64,000 bases of DNA from Acinetobacter variabilis (GCF_000369625.1 NZ_KB850113.1:566641-630640); one strand, 5' to 3'. Positions 1-8,898 are shown, counted from the first letter of the stretch. Numbers and translations: made by a program. Notes: generated by a model not told the origin, from the sequence alone.

Positions 1-1935
1 CGTTTCTACAGTTTATTTATTGCCAATAAAGTTTTTGAACTGAACGCACGCCGTTTAACGCCTGCCCATCGTCTGGGTGATGGTCTGGATTATGTGCCGA
101 CCAATAAAAGTGTGTTATTCGGTCACCATTTTGCCGCGATTGCCGGTGCGGGTCCTTTAGTCGGTCCAATCCTTGCAGCACAGATGGGTTACTTGCCGGG
201 CACGATCTGGCTACTGGTCGGTGTGGTACTGGCAGGTGCGGTACAGGACTTCCTGGTATTGTTTATTTCTACTCGTCGTGACGGCCGTTCACTGGGTGAA
301 ATGGCGAAACAGGAACTGGGTACCTTTGCCGGTATTATCGTGATGCTCGGTGCGCTGGGTGTGATGATCATCATCCTAGCAGTATTGGCGCTAGTCGTTG
401 TTAAAGCACTGACCAACAGTCCATGGGGCGTATTCAGTATTGCCGCTACGATTCCGATCGCCATCTTCATGGGTATCTACATGCGATTTATCCGTCCGGG
501 TAAAATTGCAGAAGTTTCGATCATTGGTTTCGTATTGATGATGCTTGGCATTATCTATGGTGAAAACGTTGCACAGCATCCCTACTGGGGACAGTTGTTC
601 ACTTTAACTGGTACTGAACTGACTTGGGCTTTGATCATTTATGGTTTTATTGCATCGGTATTGCCCGTCTGGTTATTACTTGCACCGCGTGACTATTTAT
701 CTACCTTCCTGAAAATTGGTGTGATTGCCGGTCTGGCGATTGGCATTCTGTTCGCGATGCCGGAAATGAAGTTGCCAGCGATTACCAAATTTGTCGATGG
801 TACAGGCCCAGTATTCGCGGGTTCAATGTTCCCATTCCTGTTTATTACCATTGCCTGCGGTGCGATTTCCGGTTTCCACGCACTGGTTTCTTCAGGAACA
901 ACACCGAAACTGGTCAACAACGAACGCGATATCCGGATAATCGGCTATGGCGGTATGCTGATGGAATCCTTTGTAGCGATCATGGCTTTGATCTGTGCCG
1001 CGATTCTTGATCCAGGTGTGTACTTCGCGATTAACTCACCAGCAGCACTACTAGGTACAACCGTAGATACTGCGGCTGAAGCAGTACGTAATCTTGGTTT
1101 TGTGGTAACACCTGAAGCACTGACATTGCTGGCACAGGAAGTAGGTGAAAATTCGATTCTGTCACGTACGGGTGGTGCACCAACTTTCGCGATTGGTATG
1201 GCGCATATCATTACCGAAATCTTTAACAGTCGTGAAATGATGGCCTTCTGGTATCACTTTGCAATTCTGTTTGAAGCTTTATTCATTCTGACCGCAGTAG
1301 ATGCGGGTACTCGTGCTTGTCGCTTCATGGTTCAGGACACAGTTGGTATCGTGATTCCTGCGGTAAAACAATCTCATAACTTCTTCGGTAATATGCTGGG
1401 TACAGCCGTTGCTGTTGCGGGTTGGGGCTTCTTCGTTTATCAAGGTGTCGTTGATCCATTAGGCGGTATTAACAGCTTATGGCCACTGTTCGGTATTGGT
1501 AACCAGATTCTGGCTGCAATGGCATTGATTCTGGGTACAGTCATCCTGTTCAAGATGAAGAAAGAGAAATATGTGTGGGTAACCATTGTTCCAACCGTAT
1601 TCCTGTTTATTACTTCAATGACGGCCGGCTGGCAGAAGATTTTCCATGAAAATCCGAAAATCGGTTTCTTGGCACAGGCAGAGCGTTTCAATACGGCAAT
1701 TGCGAATAATGAAATTCTGGCACCAGCGAAAACTCTGGCTGAAATGCAGACTGTTGCAATGTCGAACCAGATCAACGCAGCACTTTGTGGCTTCTTTATG
1801 ATTGTGGCGTTTGTAATGCTATTTGCTGCAATTGGCGTAATCCGTCGCGCCCTGGCGAGCCCGGTACCAACCGTAAATGAAGCAGAAGCAGTATATGGTG
1901 ATCCTGAAGAAATTCAGCCTGCAAAAGGACATTAA
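1..1935 (+). CDS. cstA: Carbon starvation protein CstA, peptide/pyruvate transporter (5' end outside window)
   Basis: Polytopic inner-membrane protein of the CstA family, which imports pyruvate or peptides during carbon limitation. The frame is already open at base 1 and reads straight into the family signature (LGDGLDYVPTNKSVLFGHHF, then AIAGAGPLVGP), so the true start lies upstream. About 644 residues are visible, and CstA proteins run to roughly 690-700, so only the N-terminus is missing. More than a dozen hydrophobic segments follow in order, with the conserved stretch SGFHALVSSGTTPK in the middle. The C-terminus is a short hydrophilic tail. The stop is followed after 10 bases by the small YbdD-type gene, the usual partner of cstA. 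A GTG at 94 is inside the conserved region and is not the start. Whether the substrate is pyruvate or peptides cannot be decided from sequence. Confidence 0.96.
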   Translation, partial: RFYSLFIANKVFELNARRLTPAHRLGDGLDYVPTNKSVLFGHHFAAIAGAGPLVGPILAAQMGYLPGTIWLLVGVVLAGAVQDFLVLFISTRRDGRSLGEMAKQELGTFAGIIVMLGALGVMIIILAVLALVVVKALTNSPWGVFSIAATIPIAIFMGIYMRFIRPGKIAEVSIIGFVLMMLGIIYGENVAQHPYWGQLFTLTGTELTWALIIYGFIASVLPVWLLLAPRDYLSTFLKIGVIAGLAIGILFAMPEMKLPAITKFVDGTGPVFAGSMFPFLFITIACGAISGFHALVSSGTTPKLVNNERDIRIIGYGGMLMESFVAIMALICAAILDPGVYFAINSPAALLGTTVDTAAEAVRNLGFVVTPEALTLLAQEVGENSILSRTGGAPTFAIGMAHIITEIFNSREMMAFWYHFAILFEALFILTAVDAGTRACRFMVQDTVGIVIPAVKQSHNFFGNMLGTAVAVAGWGFFVYQGVVDPLGGINSLWPLFGIGNQILAAMALILGTVILFKMKKEKYVWVTIVPTVFLFITSMTAGWQKIFHENPKIGFLAQAERFNTAIANNEILAPAKTLAEMQTVAMSNQINAALCGFFMIVAFVMLFAAIGVIRRALASPVPTVNEAEAVYGDPEEIQPAKGH

Positions 1936-1945
1936 GGAGCAGCGC

Positions 1946-2248
1946 ATGAACTTGAAGTTTGCTAAAGGTGGAAAAGCGGTTATCTATAAAATCATCAAGA
2001 TGACCGTGATGTCACAAAAAGACCTGATCCTGAACCCGAAAAACTGGTCACGGATTACGACGTTGTGGCAGCGTTTACAGCAGAGTTTCCGCCTGATGGT
2101 GGGTGTGCCTGATTATCAGACCTATTTGGCGCATATGAAAAAGCACCATCCTGATCTGGAAGCGATGGACCCTAAAACATTTTATCGTCACTGTGTAGAT
2201 TCGCGTTATCCATCTGCCGGTGGAGAGATGAAGAAGTGTCCATGCTAA
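1946..2248 (+). CDS. YbdD/YjiX family small protein (DUF466), CstA partner
   Basis: Small protein of the YbdD/YjiX (DUF466) family, regularly encoded directly behind cstA-type transporters and thought to support their activity. The core reads SFRLMVGVPDYQTYLAHMKK, then HHPD, and ends in the cysteine-containing tail GGEMKKCPC, as the family does. The chosen ATG has AAGGAGC six bases upstream, overlapping the cstA stop. A longer reading from 1877 would lie inside cstA and lacks a ribosome site. The product is 100 residues, about 30 longer at the N-terminus than the 65-residue E. coli proteins, so a later ATG at 2011 is also possible. A terminator follows. Confidence 0.88.
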   Translation: MNLKFAKGGKAVIYKIIKMTVMSQKDLILNPKNWSRITTLWQRLQQSFRLMVGVPDYQTYLAHMKKHHPDLEAMDPKTFYRHCVDSRYPSAGGEMKKCPC

Positions 2249-2263
2249 TGCATGAATAAAATG

Positions 2264-2286
2264 AGCGCCTTTCGGGGCGCTTTTTT
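2264..2286 (+). terminator. Rho-independent terminator after cstA-ybdD
   Basis: A GC-rich hairpin (AGCGCC, loop TTTCGG, GGCGCT) runs directly into six T residues. It lies 15 bases after the stop of the small CstA partner. The following 330 bases up to the moxR-type gene are very AT-rich and hold no credible open frame; they probably carry the promoter of the next operon. Confidence 0.9.
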
Positions 2287-2617
2287 ATGGGAAAATTTTA
2301 GGATTCAAACAAGATAAAACAAAATCATGATCTATTTTGACATTGGGAATTTAAATTTTTAAAAGTCTTTACCTTTTAGGTATAAGTTCAGATCTCAAAG
2401 ATTTTTAATAGCTTGTTATTTCTAATAAATATGCCAATCAAAATGCAACTTATCTAAACTTTAATCTTAAAGCTTCAATTAGTTCTTATAGCAAATCTAA
2501 TCATGTAAAATTCCCAATTTATTCTGTAGAAATAAAGCCGGCAGATGACTGATCTTTGGGGAATTTTAAAAAACAGTGTATGTTAATCCTACAGCATGTT
2601 TTATTAGGGAAAATATT

Positions 2618-3580
2618 GTGATCTGGGGCATGAAACAAAAAGAAAAGCTGGATATTGCGCACGATAATGATGAGCTTGAACAGAAGCTGGCTGATTATGC
2701 ACCCAAGATTCAAAAATTTTTCGAAGAAATTAATGCGATTGTTCTGGATAAACATGCACAGACCAGATTAGCACTATGCTGTCTGATTGCAGGCGGGCAT
2801 GTTTTGTTTGAAGATTTACCTGGTTTGGGCAAGACAACATTGGCAAGCAGCCTAGCCCATCTCGCAGGACTGAAATTTCAGCGGATCCAGTTTACCAATG
2901 ACATGCTGGCTAGTGATGTGATTGGTATCAATATGTTTAACCAGAAAGAACATCAGTTCGAGTTTAAACAGGGACCTATTTTTACCCAGATTTTGCTGGC
3001 AGATGAAATTAACCGTTCCAGTCCCAAAACTCAGAGTGCCTTGCTGGAAGCGATGGAAGAAGGCTATGCCACTGTGGATGGGATACGTTATGCCTTGCCT
3101 AAGCCATTTTGGGTAATCGCGACCCAGAACCCGTTATTTCAAAGTGGCACTTATGCCTTGCCTGAATCTCAGCTTGACCGCTTTTTAATGCGTCTATCTC
3201 TGGGTTATCCATCGCGACATGCTGAAAAATTGTTATTACAACAGGAATCTCGTTTTGCCTTGATCGCCAGCTTGGCACATGTGTTTAGCGAAAATGAAGT
3301 GCTGGAATTACAGCAGTTGACCCAGCAGATTTTTATCAGTGAAACGGTCCAGGAATATATGCTGGATCTTGCGGAAGAAACTCGCAAGAAACGCCAAGGC
3401 TTATCAACACGAGGTTTGCTGGCGCTTAAACGTGCAGCACAGGCCAATGCCATCATTCAGCAACGTAGCTTTGTAACTCCAGACGATGTGCAAGCCGTTT
3501 TTGTGGCAGTCGCCGCCCATCGTCTGGGACTGAGCGATGCAGAAACATTAAATGTGATGCAACAGGTTGCAGTCAGTTAA
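2618..3580 (+). CDS. MoxR-family AAA+ ATPase
   Basis: AAA+ ATPase of the MoxR family, chaperone-like proteins that act on membrane or periplasmic assembly and are encoded with DUF58 proteins. Walker A is GLGKTT at residues 69-74 and Walker B is LLADEINR near residue 128. The family stretch FWVIATQNP and the sensor region SQLDRFLMRL follow, with a helical lid domain after residue 230. The length of 320 residues is typical. The GTG at 2618 is chosen because AGGGA lies seven bases upstream; an ATG at 2630 four codons later has no well-spaced site and remains possible. The next gene begins 13 bases after the stop. The three genes moxR, DUF58 and transglutaminase form a widespread operon whose client is generally unknown. 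Confidence 0.93.
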   Translation: MIWGMKQKEKLDIAHDNDELEQKLADYAPKIQKFFEEINAIVLDKHAQTRLALCCLIAGGHVLFEDLPGLGKTTLASSLAHLAGLKFQRIQFTNDMLASDVIGINMFNQKEHQFEFKQGPIFTQILLADEINRSSPKTQSALLEAMEEGYATVDGIRYALPKPFWVIATQNPLFQSGTYALPESQLDRFLMRLSLGYPSRHAEKLLLQQESRFALIASLAHVFSENEVLELQQLTQQIFISETVQEYMLDLAEETRKKRQGLSTRGLLALKRAAQANAIIQQRSFVTPDDVQAVFVAVAAHRLGLSDAETLNVMQQVAVS

Positions 3581-3592
3581 AGGAGTCCGCTC

Positions 3593-4498
3593 TTGGATAA
3601 AACCTGGCAAAACTGGCTGGCGAAACGTTTTCAATTTTCACAGCAAAAACAGCTTTCCCAAAAGGATGTACTGGTCTTTATTTATCAGCAGGGTTATCTA
3701 TATCTGGTTCTGATTTTTATCACCTTTATTGCTGGCGTGAATTATGCCAATAACCTGATCTTAGGTTTCTGCTTTCTGATCAGTGCAGTGCTATGTGTCA
3801 GCTTCTATCTGACCTTTAAACAGTTGCATGATCTGGATATTGAAATGGTTGCTGAAGACGTCGGACAGGTGGGTCATGCACTCAATTTGCATTTTTATTT
3901 TCAGCAAGCCACAGCCCGGCCGCGTTATCTGTATATTAAGGCCGGCAATCAGCTGGAGAAAGTTTATCTGACTGAACAAAAGCAGCATTGGGTGCTGCCT
4001 TTTTATGCGGAACGTCGCGGTAAATTTGAGTATCCGGTGATTCAGATCTATTCGGTTTATCCTTTTGGTCTGGTTCGAGCCTGGACCTACCTTTATCATC
4101 ATCAGTTTGCCTGGGTGGCACCCAAAGCCCAAAATAACACTTCGGAAAATAAGATTTATCAAAATAGCTTTGAACCGGATATGGATGAGTTCCGTGAATT
4201 ACGAAATTATCAATCTGGAGACTCATTGCAGGCGGTTTCCTGGAAACAGTTTGCACGTGGGCAAGGCTTATATGTCAAAGTCTTTGAACAGTATCAGGAT
4301 GAACATAGCATTGAGATTCATTATGAACATATGCCTAGCCAGTCGCATGAGGAGAAACTGGGCTTGATGATGGGACTGATTGAGCAATGTGAGCAGCAGC
4401 AATGTGCATATGCGTTACATTTACCACAGGTAGAATTGCCGCAGGGAGCAGGTGAAGAACAGTTACGTAAGGCTAAACAATTATTGGCTCAGGCATAA
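3593..4498 (+). CDS. DUF58 domain membrane protein
   Basis: Member of the DUF58 family (von Willebrand A-like fold), the standard partner of MoxR ATPases. Two hydrophobic segments lie near residues 22-60. A soluble domain follows, with the DUF58 core PDMDEFRELRNYQSGDSLQA and then VSWKQFARGQGLYVK. The start is TTG, supported by AAGGAG seven bases upstream, which overlaps the stop of the ATPase gene. No ATG fits. The length of 301 residues is usual. The gene is tightly packed between the moxR-type gene and the transglutaminase gene (11-base gap), so co-transcription is expected. The function of the complex is not known. Confidence 0.9.
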   Translation: MDKTWQNWLAKRFQFSQQKQLSQKDVLVFIYQQGYLYLVLIFITFIAGVNYANNLILGFCFLISAVLCVSFYLTFKQLHDLDIEMVAEDVGQVGHALNLHFYFQQATARPRYLYIKAGNQLEKVYLTEQKQHWVLPFYAERRGKFEYPVIQIYSVYPFGLVRAWTYLYHHQFAWVAPKAQNNTSENKIYQNSFEPDMDEFRELRNYQSGDSLQAVSWKQFARGQGLYVKVFEQYQDEHSIEIHYEHMPSQSHEEKLGLMMGLIEQCEQQQCAYALHLPQVELPQGAGEEQLRKAKQLLAQA

Positions 4499-4509
4499 CG
4501 GGTGAATCT

Positions 4510-6507
4510 ATGATTGATGGAAAAATCCGAATTTCGATCGTCTTGACCCTAGGCTTGATCATCCTTGCCCAAGTAGCTTTCATCCCGGTGCTGCTCAGCA
4601 TTATCTTTGTCATTAGCCTACTGTGTATCTGGATTTTTCTTAAACGGCAAAAACCATTTCCTAAAATAGGGACTTTTCTACTCACTAGTTTAGCATTAGG
4701 TAGTATTTATCTTAGCCACCAAAGTTTTATTGGAGTGGAGGCAGGTGTTGCAGTTCTTTCCACTTTTTTATTTGCCAAATCACTGGAAACGAAAAACCGG
4801 CGGGATCTGATTATCCTGTTTAATTTTGCGCTTTTTGTTGCGGCCAGTTCATTTCTATATAGCCAGTCTTTTGGTATGGCTGTTGTGATTATTCTATGCT
4901 TATTGAGCTGTCTAATTGGCTTATACCGGATTCAGACCAGTGAGTTTCAGCAGAGTCAGCAATCACCACGTATAGCCTTGCAGCAAGATGCCAAATATGT
5001 CGGCAGCTTTGTGCTTTATGCTCTGCCGTTTTTTATTTTGTTATTCATCTTCTTTCCGCGTTTGCCACCGCTTTGGCATATCCCGATTCCAGAAAATAAA
5101 GGCGTGACCGGGATCGGTGACAGTATGTCACCGGGAGATATTGCTGAATTATCTCAATCTAATGCTTTGGCTTTCCGGATTATTGGTGATGTTAGTAAAC
5201 TGCCGCCACGTTCAGAGTTGTATTGGCGGGCATTGGTGCTAGATGAGTATGATGGACAACGCTGGACCAGTAGCTTTATTAATCAGCAGCCTTTAATCCG
5301 TCAGCCTGGAGAAGTTGTTCCAGTATCCCCATCAGGGTGGAATTACCAATATCTGGCTGCTGATCCTTCTGTGTTCTGGGTGATGGGGCTGGAAAAATCG
5401 ATGCCTTTGGAACGCCGTTATTATAATCGTCAGGATTGGAGTATCGTACCAAGGCGTTTGACCCAAAGGGTAGAACCGATTCATCTGCAATGGCTAGGTA
5501 GTCAAAATACTGAAAGTATTTTACCGGAGCAATTTGTTCAGCGACTGAATACCCAGACTCAAGTCCATTTGGATACTCAGGCACAACAGTTGGCACAGCG
5601 TTTATATCTACAAAGTGGGGAGGATCCGCGACGTTATATCCGAACAGTCTTGAACTGGTACCAGCAAAATCATTTTGTATATACCCTGAAACCAGGTGTA
5701 CTCGGCAAAAACCGGATTGATGAATTTCTGTTTAAATCCCGGCAGGGTTTTTGTGAACACTATGCTTCTAGTTTTGTCATGCTGATGCGATATGTTGGAA
5801 TCCCGGCGCGTGTGGTCACAGGTTATCAAGGTGGACAATTGGCACCCGATGGGAAAAGTTGGGAGGTTCGTCAGTTGGATGCTCATGCCTGGACAGAAGT
5901 CTGGATTGACCAAAGATGGCAGCGTTTTGATCCTACCGCAATGGTAGCCCCGCAACGTATTGATGATGGGATGCAAAATTTAATCTCGCAAGATGAGCGA
6001 GTATGGGCAAGTAATTCTGGTTGGACATCACAGCGTAATGTATGGCTGACCAAACTAAGAGTCTGGAGTGATTATGCAAGTTACCAATGGCAAAGTAAGG
6101 TCGTGGGCTATAATGCTGAATCTCAACAAGGCTGGTTAGCGAAGCTAGGTCTAAGTTCAGTTTATTCCAGTGTGATCATTCTCATATCCGGTATTGGCAT
6201 ACTCATATTGCTTTATATTCTAAAAATCTACCTTAAAGCTCGACAATTACAGTCACCCTTTGATTACTCCATTCAGCAATTTAATCAGACTTTAAAAAAA
6301 GATTTAAAAAGACAACCTGCAGAGACTTTTCACCAATGGATGTTAAGGCTATCTCAGCAAGTTCAGGATAAAGATCAGTCTGTATTTTTTGAAGCAATCA
6401 GACTATTTGAAAAATCAATTTATTCTGGTAGGGAATTCTCAGACCAAGATCTGAAACAATTCAAAGATTTGCTTAAAACTTGTACGTATATATTGAAAAT
6501 TAAATGA
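4510..6507 (+). CDS. tgpA: TgpA-like transglutaminase, DUF3488 membrane protein
   Basis: Membrane-anchored protein with a transglutaminase-like periplasmic domain, resembling TgpA of Pseudomonas. The N-terminal 190 residues hold about six hydrophobic segments (DUF3488). The transglutaminase core follows with a complete triad: Cys415 in GFCEHYASS, His459 in DAHAWTEVW and Asp474 in RFDPTA. Another membrane segment lies near residues 555-575, before a cytoplasmic DUF4129-like tail. The length of 665 residues matches the family. It is the last gene of the moxR operon; no terminator is visible before the tRNA promoter 7 bases later, so readthrough into the tRNA is possible. The physiological substrate is not known. 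Confidence 0.93.
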   Translation: MIDGKIRISIVLTLGLIILAQVAFIPVLLSIIFVISLLCIWIFLKRQKPFPKIGTFLLTSLALGSIYLSHQSFIGVEAGVAVLSTFLFAKSLETKNRRDLIILFNFALFVAASSFLYSQSFGMAVVIILCLLSCLIGLYRIQTSEFQQSQQSPRIALQQDAKYVGSFVLYALPFFILLFIFFPRLPPLWHIPIPENKGVTGIGDSMSPGDIAELSQSNALAFRIIGDVSKLPPRSELYWRALVLDEYDGQRWTSSFINQQPLIRQPGEVVPVSPSGWNYQYLAADPSVFWVMGLEKSMPLERRYYNRQDWSIVPRRLTQRVEPIHLQWLGSQNTESILPEQFVQRLNTQTQVHLDTQAQQLAQRLYLQSGEDPRRYIRTVLNWYQQNHFVYTLKPGVLGKNRIDEFLFKSRQGFCEHYASSFVMLMRYVGIPARVVTGYQGGQLAPDGKSWEVRQLDAHAWTEVWIDQRWQRFDPTAMVAPQRIDDGMQNLISQDERVWASNSGWTSQRNVWLTKLRVWSDYASYQWQSKVVGYNAESQQGWLAKLGLSSVYSSVIILISGIGILILLYILKIYLKARQLQSPFDYSIQQFNQTLKKDLKRQPAETFHQWMLRLSQQVQDKDQSVFFEAIRLFEKSIYSGREFSDQDLKQFKDLLKTCTYILKIK

Positions 6508-6513
6508 AAAGGC

Positions 6514-6540
6514 TTGTCTTAGGATCGAAAAATTTATAAT
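6514..6540 (+). promoter_or_regulatory. Likely promoter of tRNA-Val
   Basis: A perfect -10 hexamer TATAAT at 6535-6540 lies 14 bases before the tRNA. A TTGTCT hexamer at 6514-6519 is the best -35, though the 15-base spacer is short. The site sits immediately after the stop of the transglutaminase gene. Confidence 0.6.
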
Positions 6541-6554
6541 ATGCCAAGCATTCT

Positions 6555-6631
6555 AGGTGTATAGCTCAGTTGGTTAGAGCGCTACGTTGACATCGTAGAG
6601 GTCTCCAGTTCGAGTCTGGATACACCTACCA
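6555..6631 (+). tRNA. tRNA-Val (anticodon GAC)
   Basis: A 77-base cloverleaf folds by eye. The acceptor AGGTGTA pairs with TACACCT, the D arm is GCTC/GAGC and the anticodon stem is CTACG/CGTAG. The loop TTGACAT gives anticodon GAC at 6589-6591, and the T arm is TCCAG/CTGGA around TTCGAGT. Discriminator A and an encoded CCA close the gene. A decayed integrase follows 160 bases downstream, so this tRNA may once have been an integration site, but I find no second copy of its 3' end in the window. Confidence 0.97.
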
Positions 6632-6792
6632 AGATTCAAAACTAATGTTATAAGGGTTTTAAGCGAAAACAGTAGCTTAAAACTTTTTTTTTATGCCTAT
6701 AGTAAAAAGTACCTTTATCCGCATTATCTTTAAAATTACTGCTTTTTACCGATTATAAGGCTTAAATTACGTCATGAAACTATTTAAGTTAA

Positions 6793-7022
6793 GCTAAGAA
6801 AAAGCAAAAAGCAGGGCGTTTTGATATTCATTTTTATGACACGCGACATGAAGCACTCAACCCTTTGTGAATAATTAGAAATTATCGATTGATGTGCTGG
6901 CCCTGATCAATGGGCGTATATCAAGGTGCTTGTAAATACTTACTACATCCGGGATCGAAGATTTTGCTGACATGTTAGAGGCAGCATACGAAAAGCCTTA
7001 TTCAGTTAATGGGGTAGGGTAA
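6793..7022 (+). pseudogene. Decayed tyrosine recombinase (integrase) C-terminus
   Basis: Remnant of a phage or island integrase, seen only by joining pieces from three frames. The first piece reads KAGRFDIHFYDTRHEAL, matching the HxLRH-type box of tyrosine recombinases, then hits a stop. A second frame gives LSIDVLALING, a third gives IKVLVNTYY with the expected catalytic tyrosine, and the last gives IEDFADMLEAAYEK to a stop at 7020-7022. At least three frameshifts and one stop break it. Only the last 70-80 residues of a roughly 300-400 residue enzyme remain. Its position beside tRNA-Val is typical of integrated elements. Family assignment rests on motif recognition only. Confidence 0.7.
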
Positions 7023-7067
7023 CTATGTGGGTAGTGAGGCTGAGGATTTGTGTGTGATACGAGATTG

Positions 7068-7598
7068 TTAATCTTCAGTTATTGTAAAGTGATGAATTAT
7101 TAGGTCAGTATTATTTGTATCATATATTATAGAAACTAATACATCATATATAGCAGTTAGCTCATCTAGGCTATTGAAAGCGCTCTTTCTATTTATACGC
7201 TTATACATATCAAAAGTATTTTTTTGAACTTCTTCGGCATGGTTAATTTTTTCTTTAGTGGGTGTAATTAACTTTCGAATATCACCTTCTATTACTTCGC
7301 TATTCTGATCGAGTGATTTGATAGACCCTTACGACAATTCTAATATTTTTTGTAAATTATTTATTTTTAATACGTTTTTATCCAAAGCTATGAGTAACAT
7401 ATTAAGGGATTGTATTTTTGATTCAAATTTTCTTTGTTCATCTGCACGATCTTTCTATTTTTTTTGCAATTTTTATCTGTTCAATTATTTGTCTATAATC
7501 AAAAATTGCAGACTTAGCGCTAATATGCCTATCAGAATCTGAATCTGTCCTGAATTGCTCTTAGCCCCTGTCGAAAAACTAACTAAATAATTCAGCAT
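7068..7598 (-). pseudogene. Broken gene for a small membrane-anchored helical protein
   Basis: On the minus strand an ATG at 7598 has TAAGGAC eight bases upstream and starts MLNYLVSFSTGAKSNSGQIQ. A hydrophobic segment ILIGILALSLQFL follows. The frame then breaks near a run of T (one lost base would restore it) and continues as YRQIIEQIKIAKKIER. A second shift leads into DEQRKFESKIQSLNMLLIAL, and an in-frame TAA interrupts a stretch ending KILELS. The remainder reads GSIKSLDQNSEVIEGDIRK and onward to a stop at 7068. Restored, it would be about 176 residues: one membrane helix and a long charged, helical tail. I do not recognise the family. The IS element lies 76 bases upstream of its start. 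Two frameshifts plus one stop mark it as dead. Confidence 0.65.
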
Positions 7599-7765
7599 AA
7601 AATAAGTCCTTATTGTAAGTTAATCAGCATTCTACCCAAATTTAATTAGAAGATTCTTATTAATTAAACCAACGTACAGAGATGGATCCGTAAATTTGAA
7701 CAACTCCTATAAGTGATATTCTGCTCCTCAAATGATGTTATAAACATCAATATATGGAGTATTTT

Positions 7766-8071
7766 ATGGCACGTAGACCAAGAAGAAATCATTCAAATGA
7801 TTTTAAAGCTAAGGTAGCACTTGCTGCGATTAAAGCAGAAAAAACACTTGCTGAATTGAGTGCTGAATTTGATGTTCATCAAAACCAAATTATTGACTGG
7901 AAAAATCAATTGATCTCAGCTTCCTCGCAAGCTTTCGATCAATCAAAAGCTCCATCAGAACCCCCCATTGATCTTAAAAAGTTACATGCAAAAATCGGTG
8001 AGCAGGCATTAGAAATTGATTTTTTAGAAGGTGTGTTGAAGAAACTGGGCCGCTTCAACCACAAAAGTTAA
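7766..8071 (+). CDS. IS3-family transposase OrfA (helix-turn-helix subunit)
   Basis: A 101-residue transposase N-terminal part: basic start MARRPRRNHSNDFKAKVALA, a helix-turn-helix (TLAELSAEFDVHQNQIIDWK) and a helical tail KIGEQALEIDFLEGVLKK that resembles the leucine-zipper region of IS3 OrfA proteins. The ATG at 7766 is preferred over one at 7754 because TGGAG lies seven bases before it. Near its end a heptamer T TTT TTA at 8020-8026 sits in the correct phase for a -1 frameshift into orfB, giving an OrfAB fusion transposase. Confidence 0.9.
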   Translation: MARRPRRNHSNDFKAKVALAAIKAEKTLAELSAEFDVHQNQIIDWKNQLISASSQAFDQSKAPSEPPIDLKKLHAKIGEQALEIDFLEGVLKKLGRFNHKS

Positions 8072-8898
8072 TCGACGACTCACTTCAGATTTCAGTATCT
8101 AAGCAAGCTAAGCTGCTGAAAGTCTCCCGTGGTTGTTATTATTATCGCCCAAAACCTGTTAGCTCATCAGATCTGAAGCTGATGCGATGTATTGATGAAT
8201 TACATATGCAATATCCTTTTGCAGGCAGTCGTATGATGCGTGATTTGTTGAATCGTCAAGGGCATCATATAGGACGACGTCATACACGTACTTTAATGAA
8301 GAAAATGGGTATTCAGGCGTTATATTGCAAACCAAATTTAAGCCAGGCTAATCAAGCTCACCGTAAATATCCATATCTGCTCAAAGGGTTGGCTATTCTG
8401 CGCAGTAATCAAGTGTGGTCTACGGATATAACGTATATTCCTATGGCAAAAGGCTTTGTTTATTTATGTGCTGTGATTGATTGGCATAGCCGCAAGGTAC
8501 TTGCGCATAGGGTATCGATTAGTATGGATGTGGATTTTTGTATTTCGGTTTTAAATGAAGCGATTGAAAAATATGGATCACCTGAAATATTGAATACAGA
8601 CCAAGGCAGTCAGTTCACCAGTGATGCATTTATTGATGTATTGAAATCAAATGGCATTCAAATCAGTATGGATGGTAAAGGTCGATGGGTAGATAATGTG
8701 ATGGTTGAACGATTATGGCGGAGCGTTAAATATGAAGAGGTGTATCTCAAAGCTTATAGCAGTGTCACAGATGCGAAAAAGCAATTAAGTGCATATTTTG
8801 AGTTTTATAATTTGAAACGACCTCATTCGAGTCTAGACAAAATGACACCAAATGAGTTTTACTATGATCAGCTACCCCAACAAAACAAGGTGGCTTAA
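8020..8898 (+). CDS. IS3-family transposase OrfB (DDE catalytic part)
   Basis: Catalytic half of the transposase, in the -1 frame relative to orfA and open from 8020. The HTH_21-like region (LHMQYPFAGSRMMRDLLNRQ) is followed by an rve integrase core. Catalytic residues are Asp in STDITYIP, Asp in NTDQGSQF and Glu in VERLWRS, the last two separated by 35 residues, as in IS3. No good independent start precedes the conserved LIDDSLQISVSKQAKLLKVS region; the first ATG in frame is at 8182. Translation by frameshifting from orfA at 8020-8026 is therefore the likely route. The stop lies 66 bases inside the right end. Confidence 0.92.
   Translation, partial: FFRRCVEETGPLQPQKLIDDSLQISVSKQAKLLKVSRGCYYYRPKPVSSSDLKLMRCIDELHMQYPFAGSRMMRDLLNRQGHHIGRRHTRTLMKKMGIQALYCKPNLSQANQAHRKYPYLLKGLAILRSNQVWSTDITYIPMAKGFVYLCAVIDWHSRKVLAHRVSISMDVDFCISVLNEAIEKYGSPEILNTDQGSQFTSDAFIDVLKSNGIQISMDGKGRWVDNVMVERLWRSVKYEEVYLKAYSSVTDAKKQLSAYFEFYNLKRPHSSLDKMTPNEFYYDQLPQQNKVA

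Noticed and set aside
1877..1945. Longer start for the CstA partner protein
   Set aside because: It lies inside the cstA coding sequence and has no ribosome site; the ATG at 1946 has AAGGAGC at the right distance.
7318..7542. Plus-strand frame of 74 residues in the island
   Set aside because: It is antisense to the broken membrane-protein gene, has a skewed Phe/Asn/Leu composition and no ribosome site.
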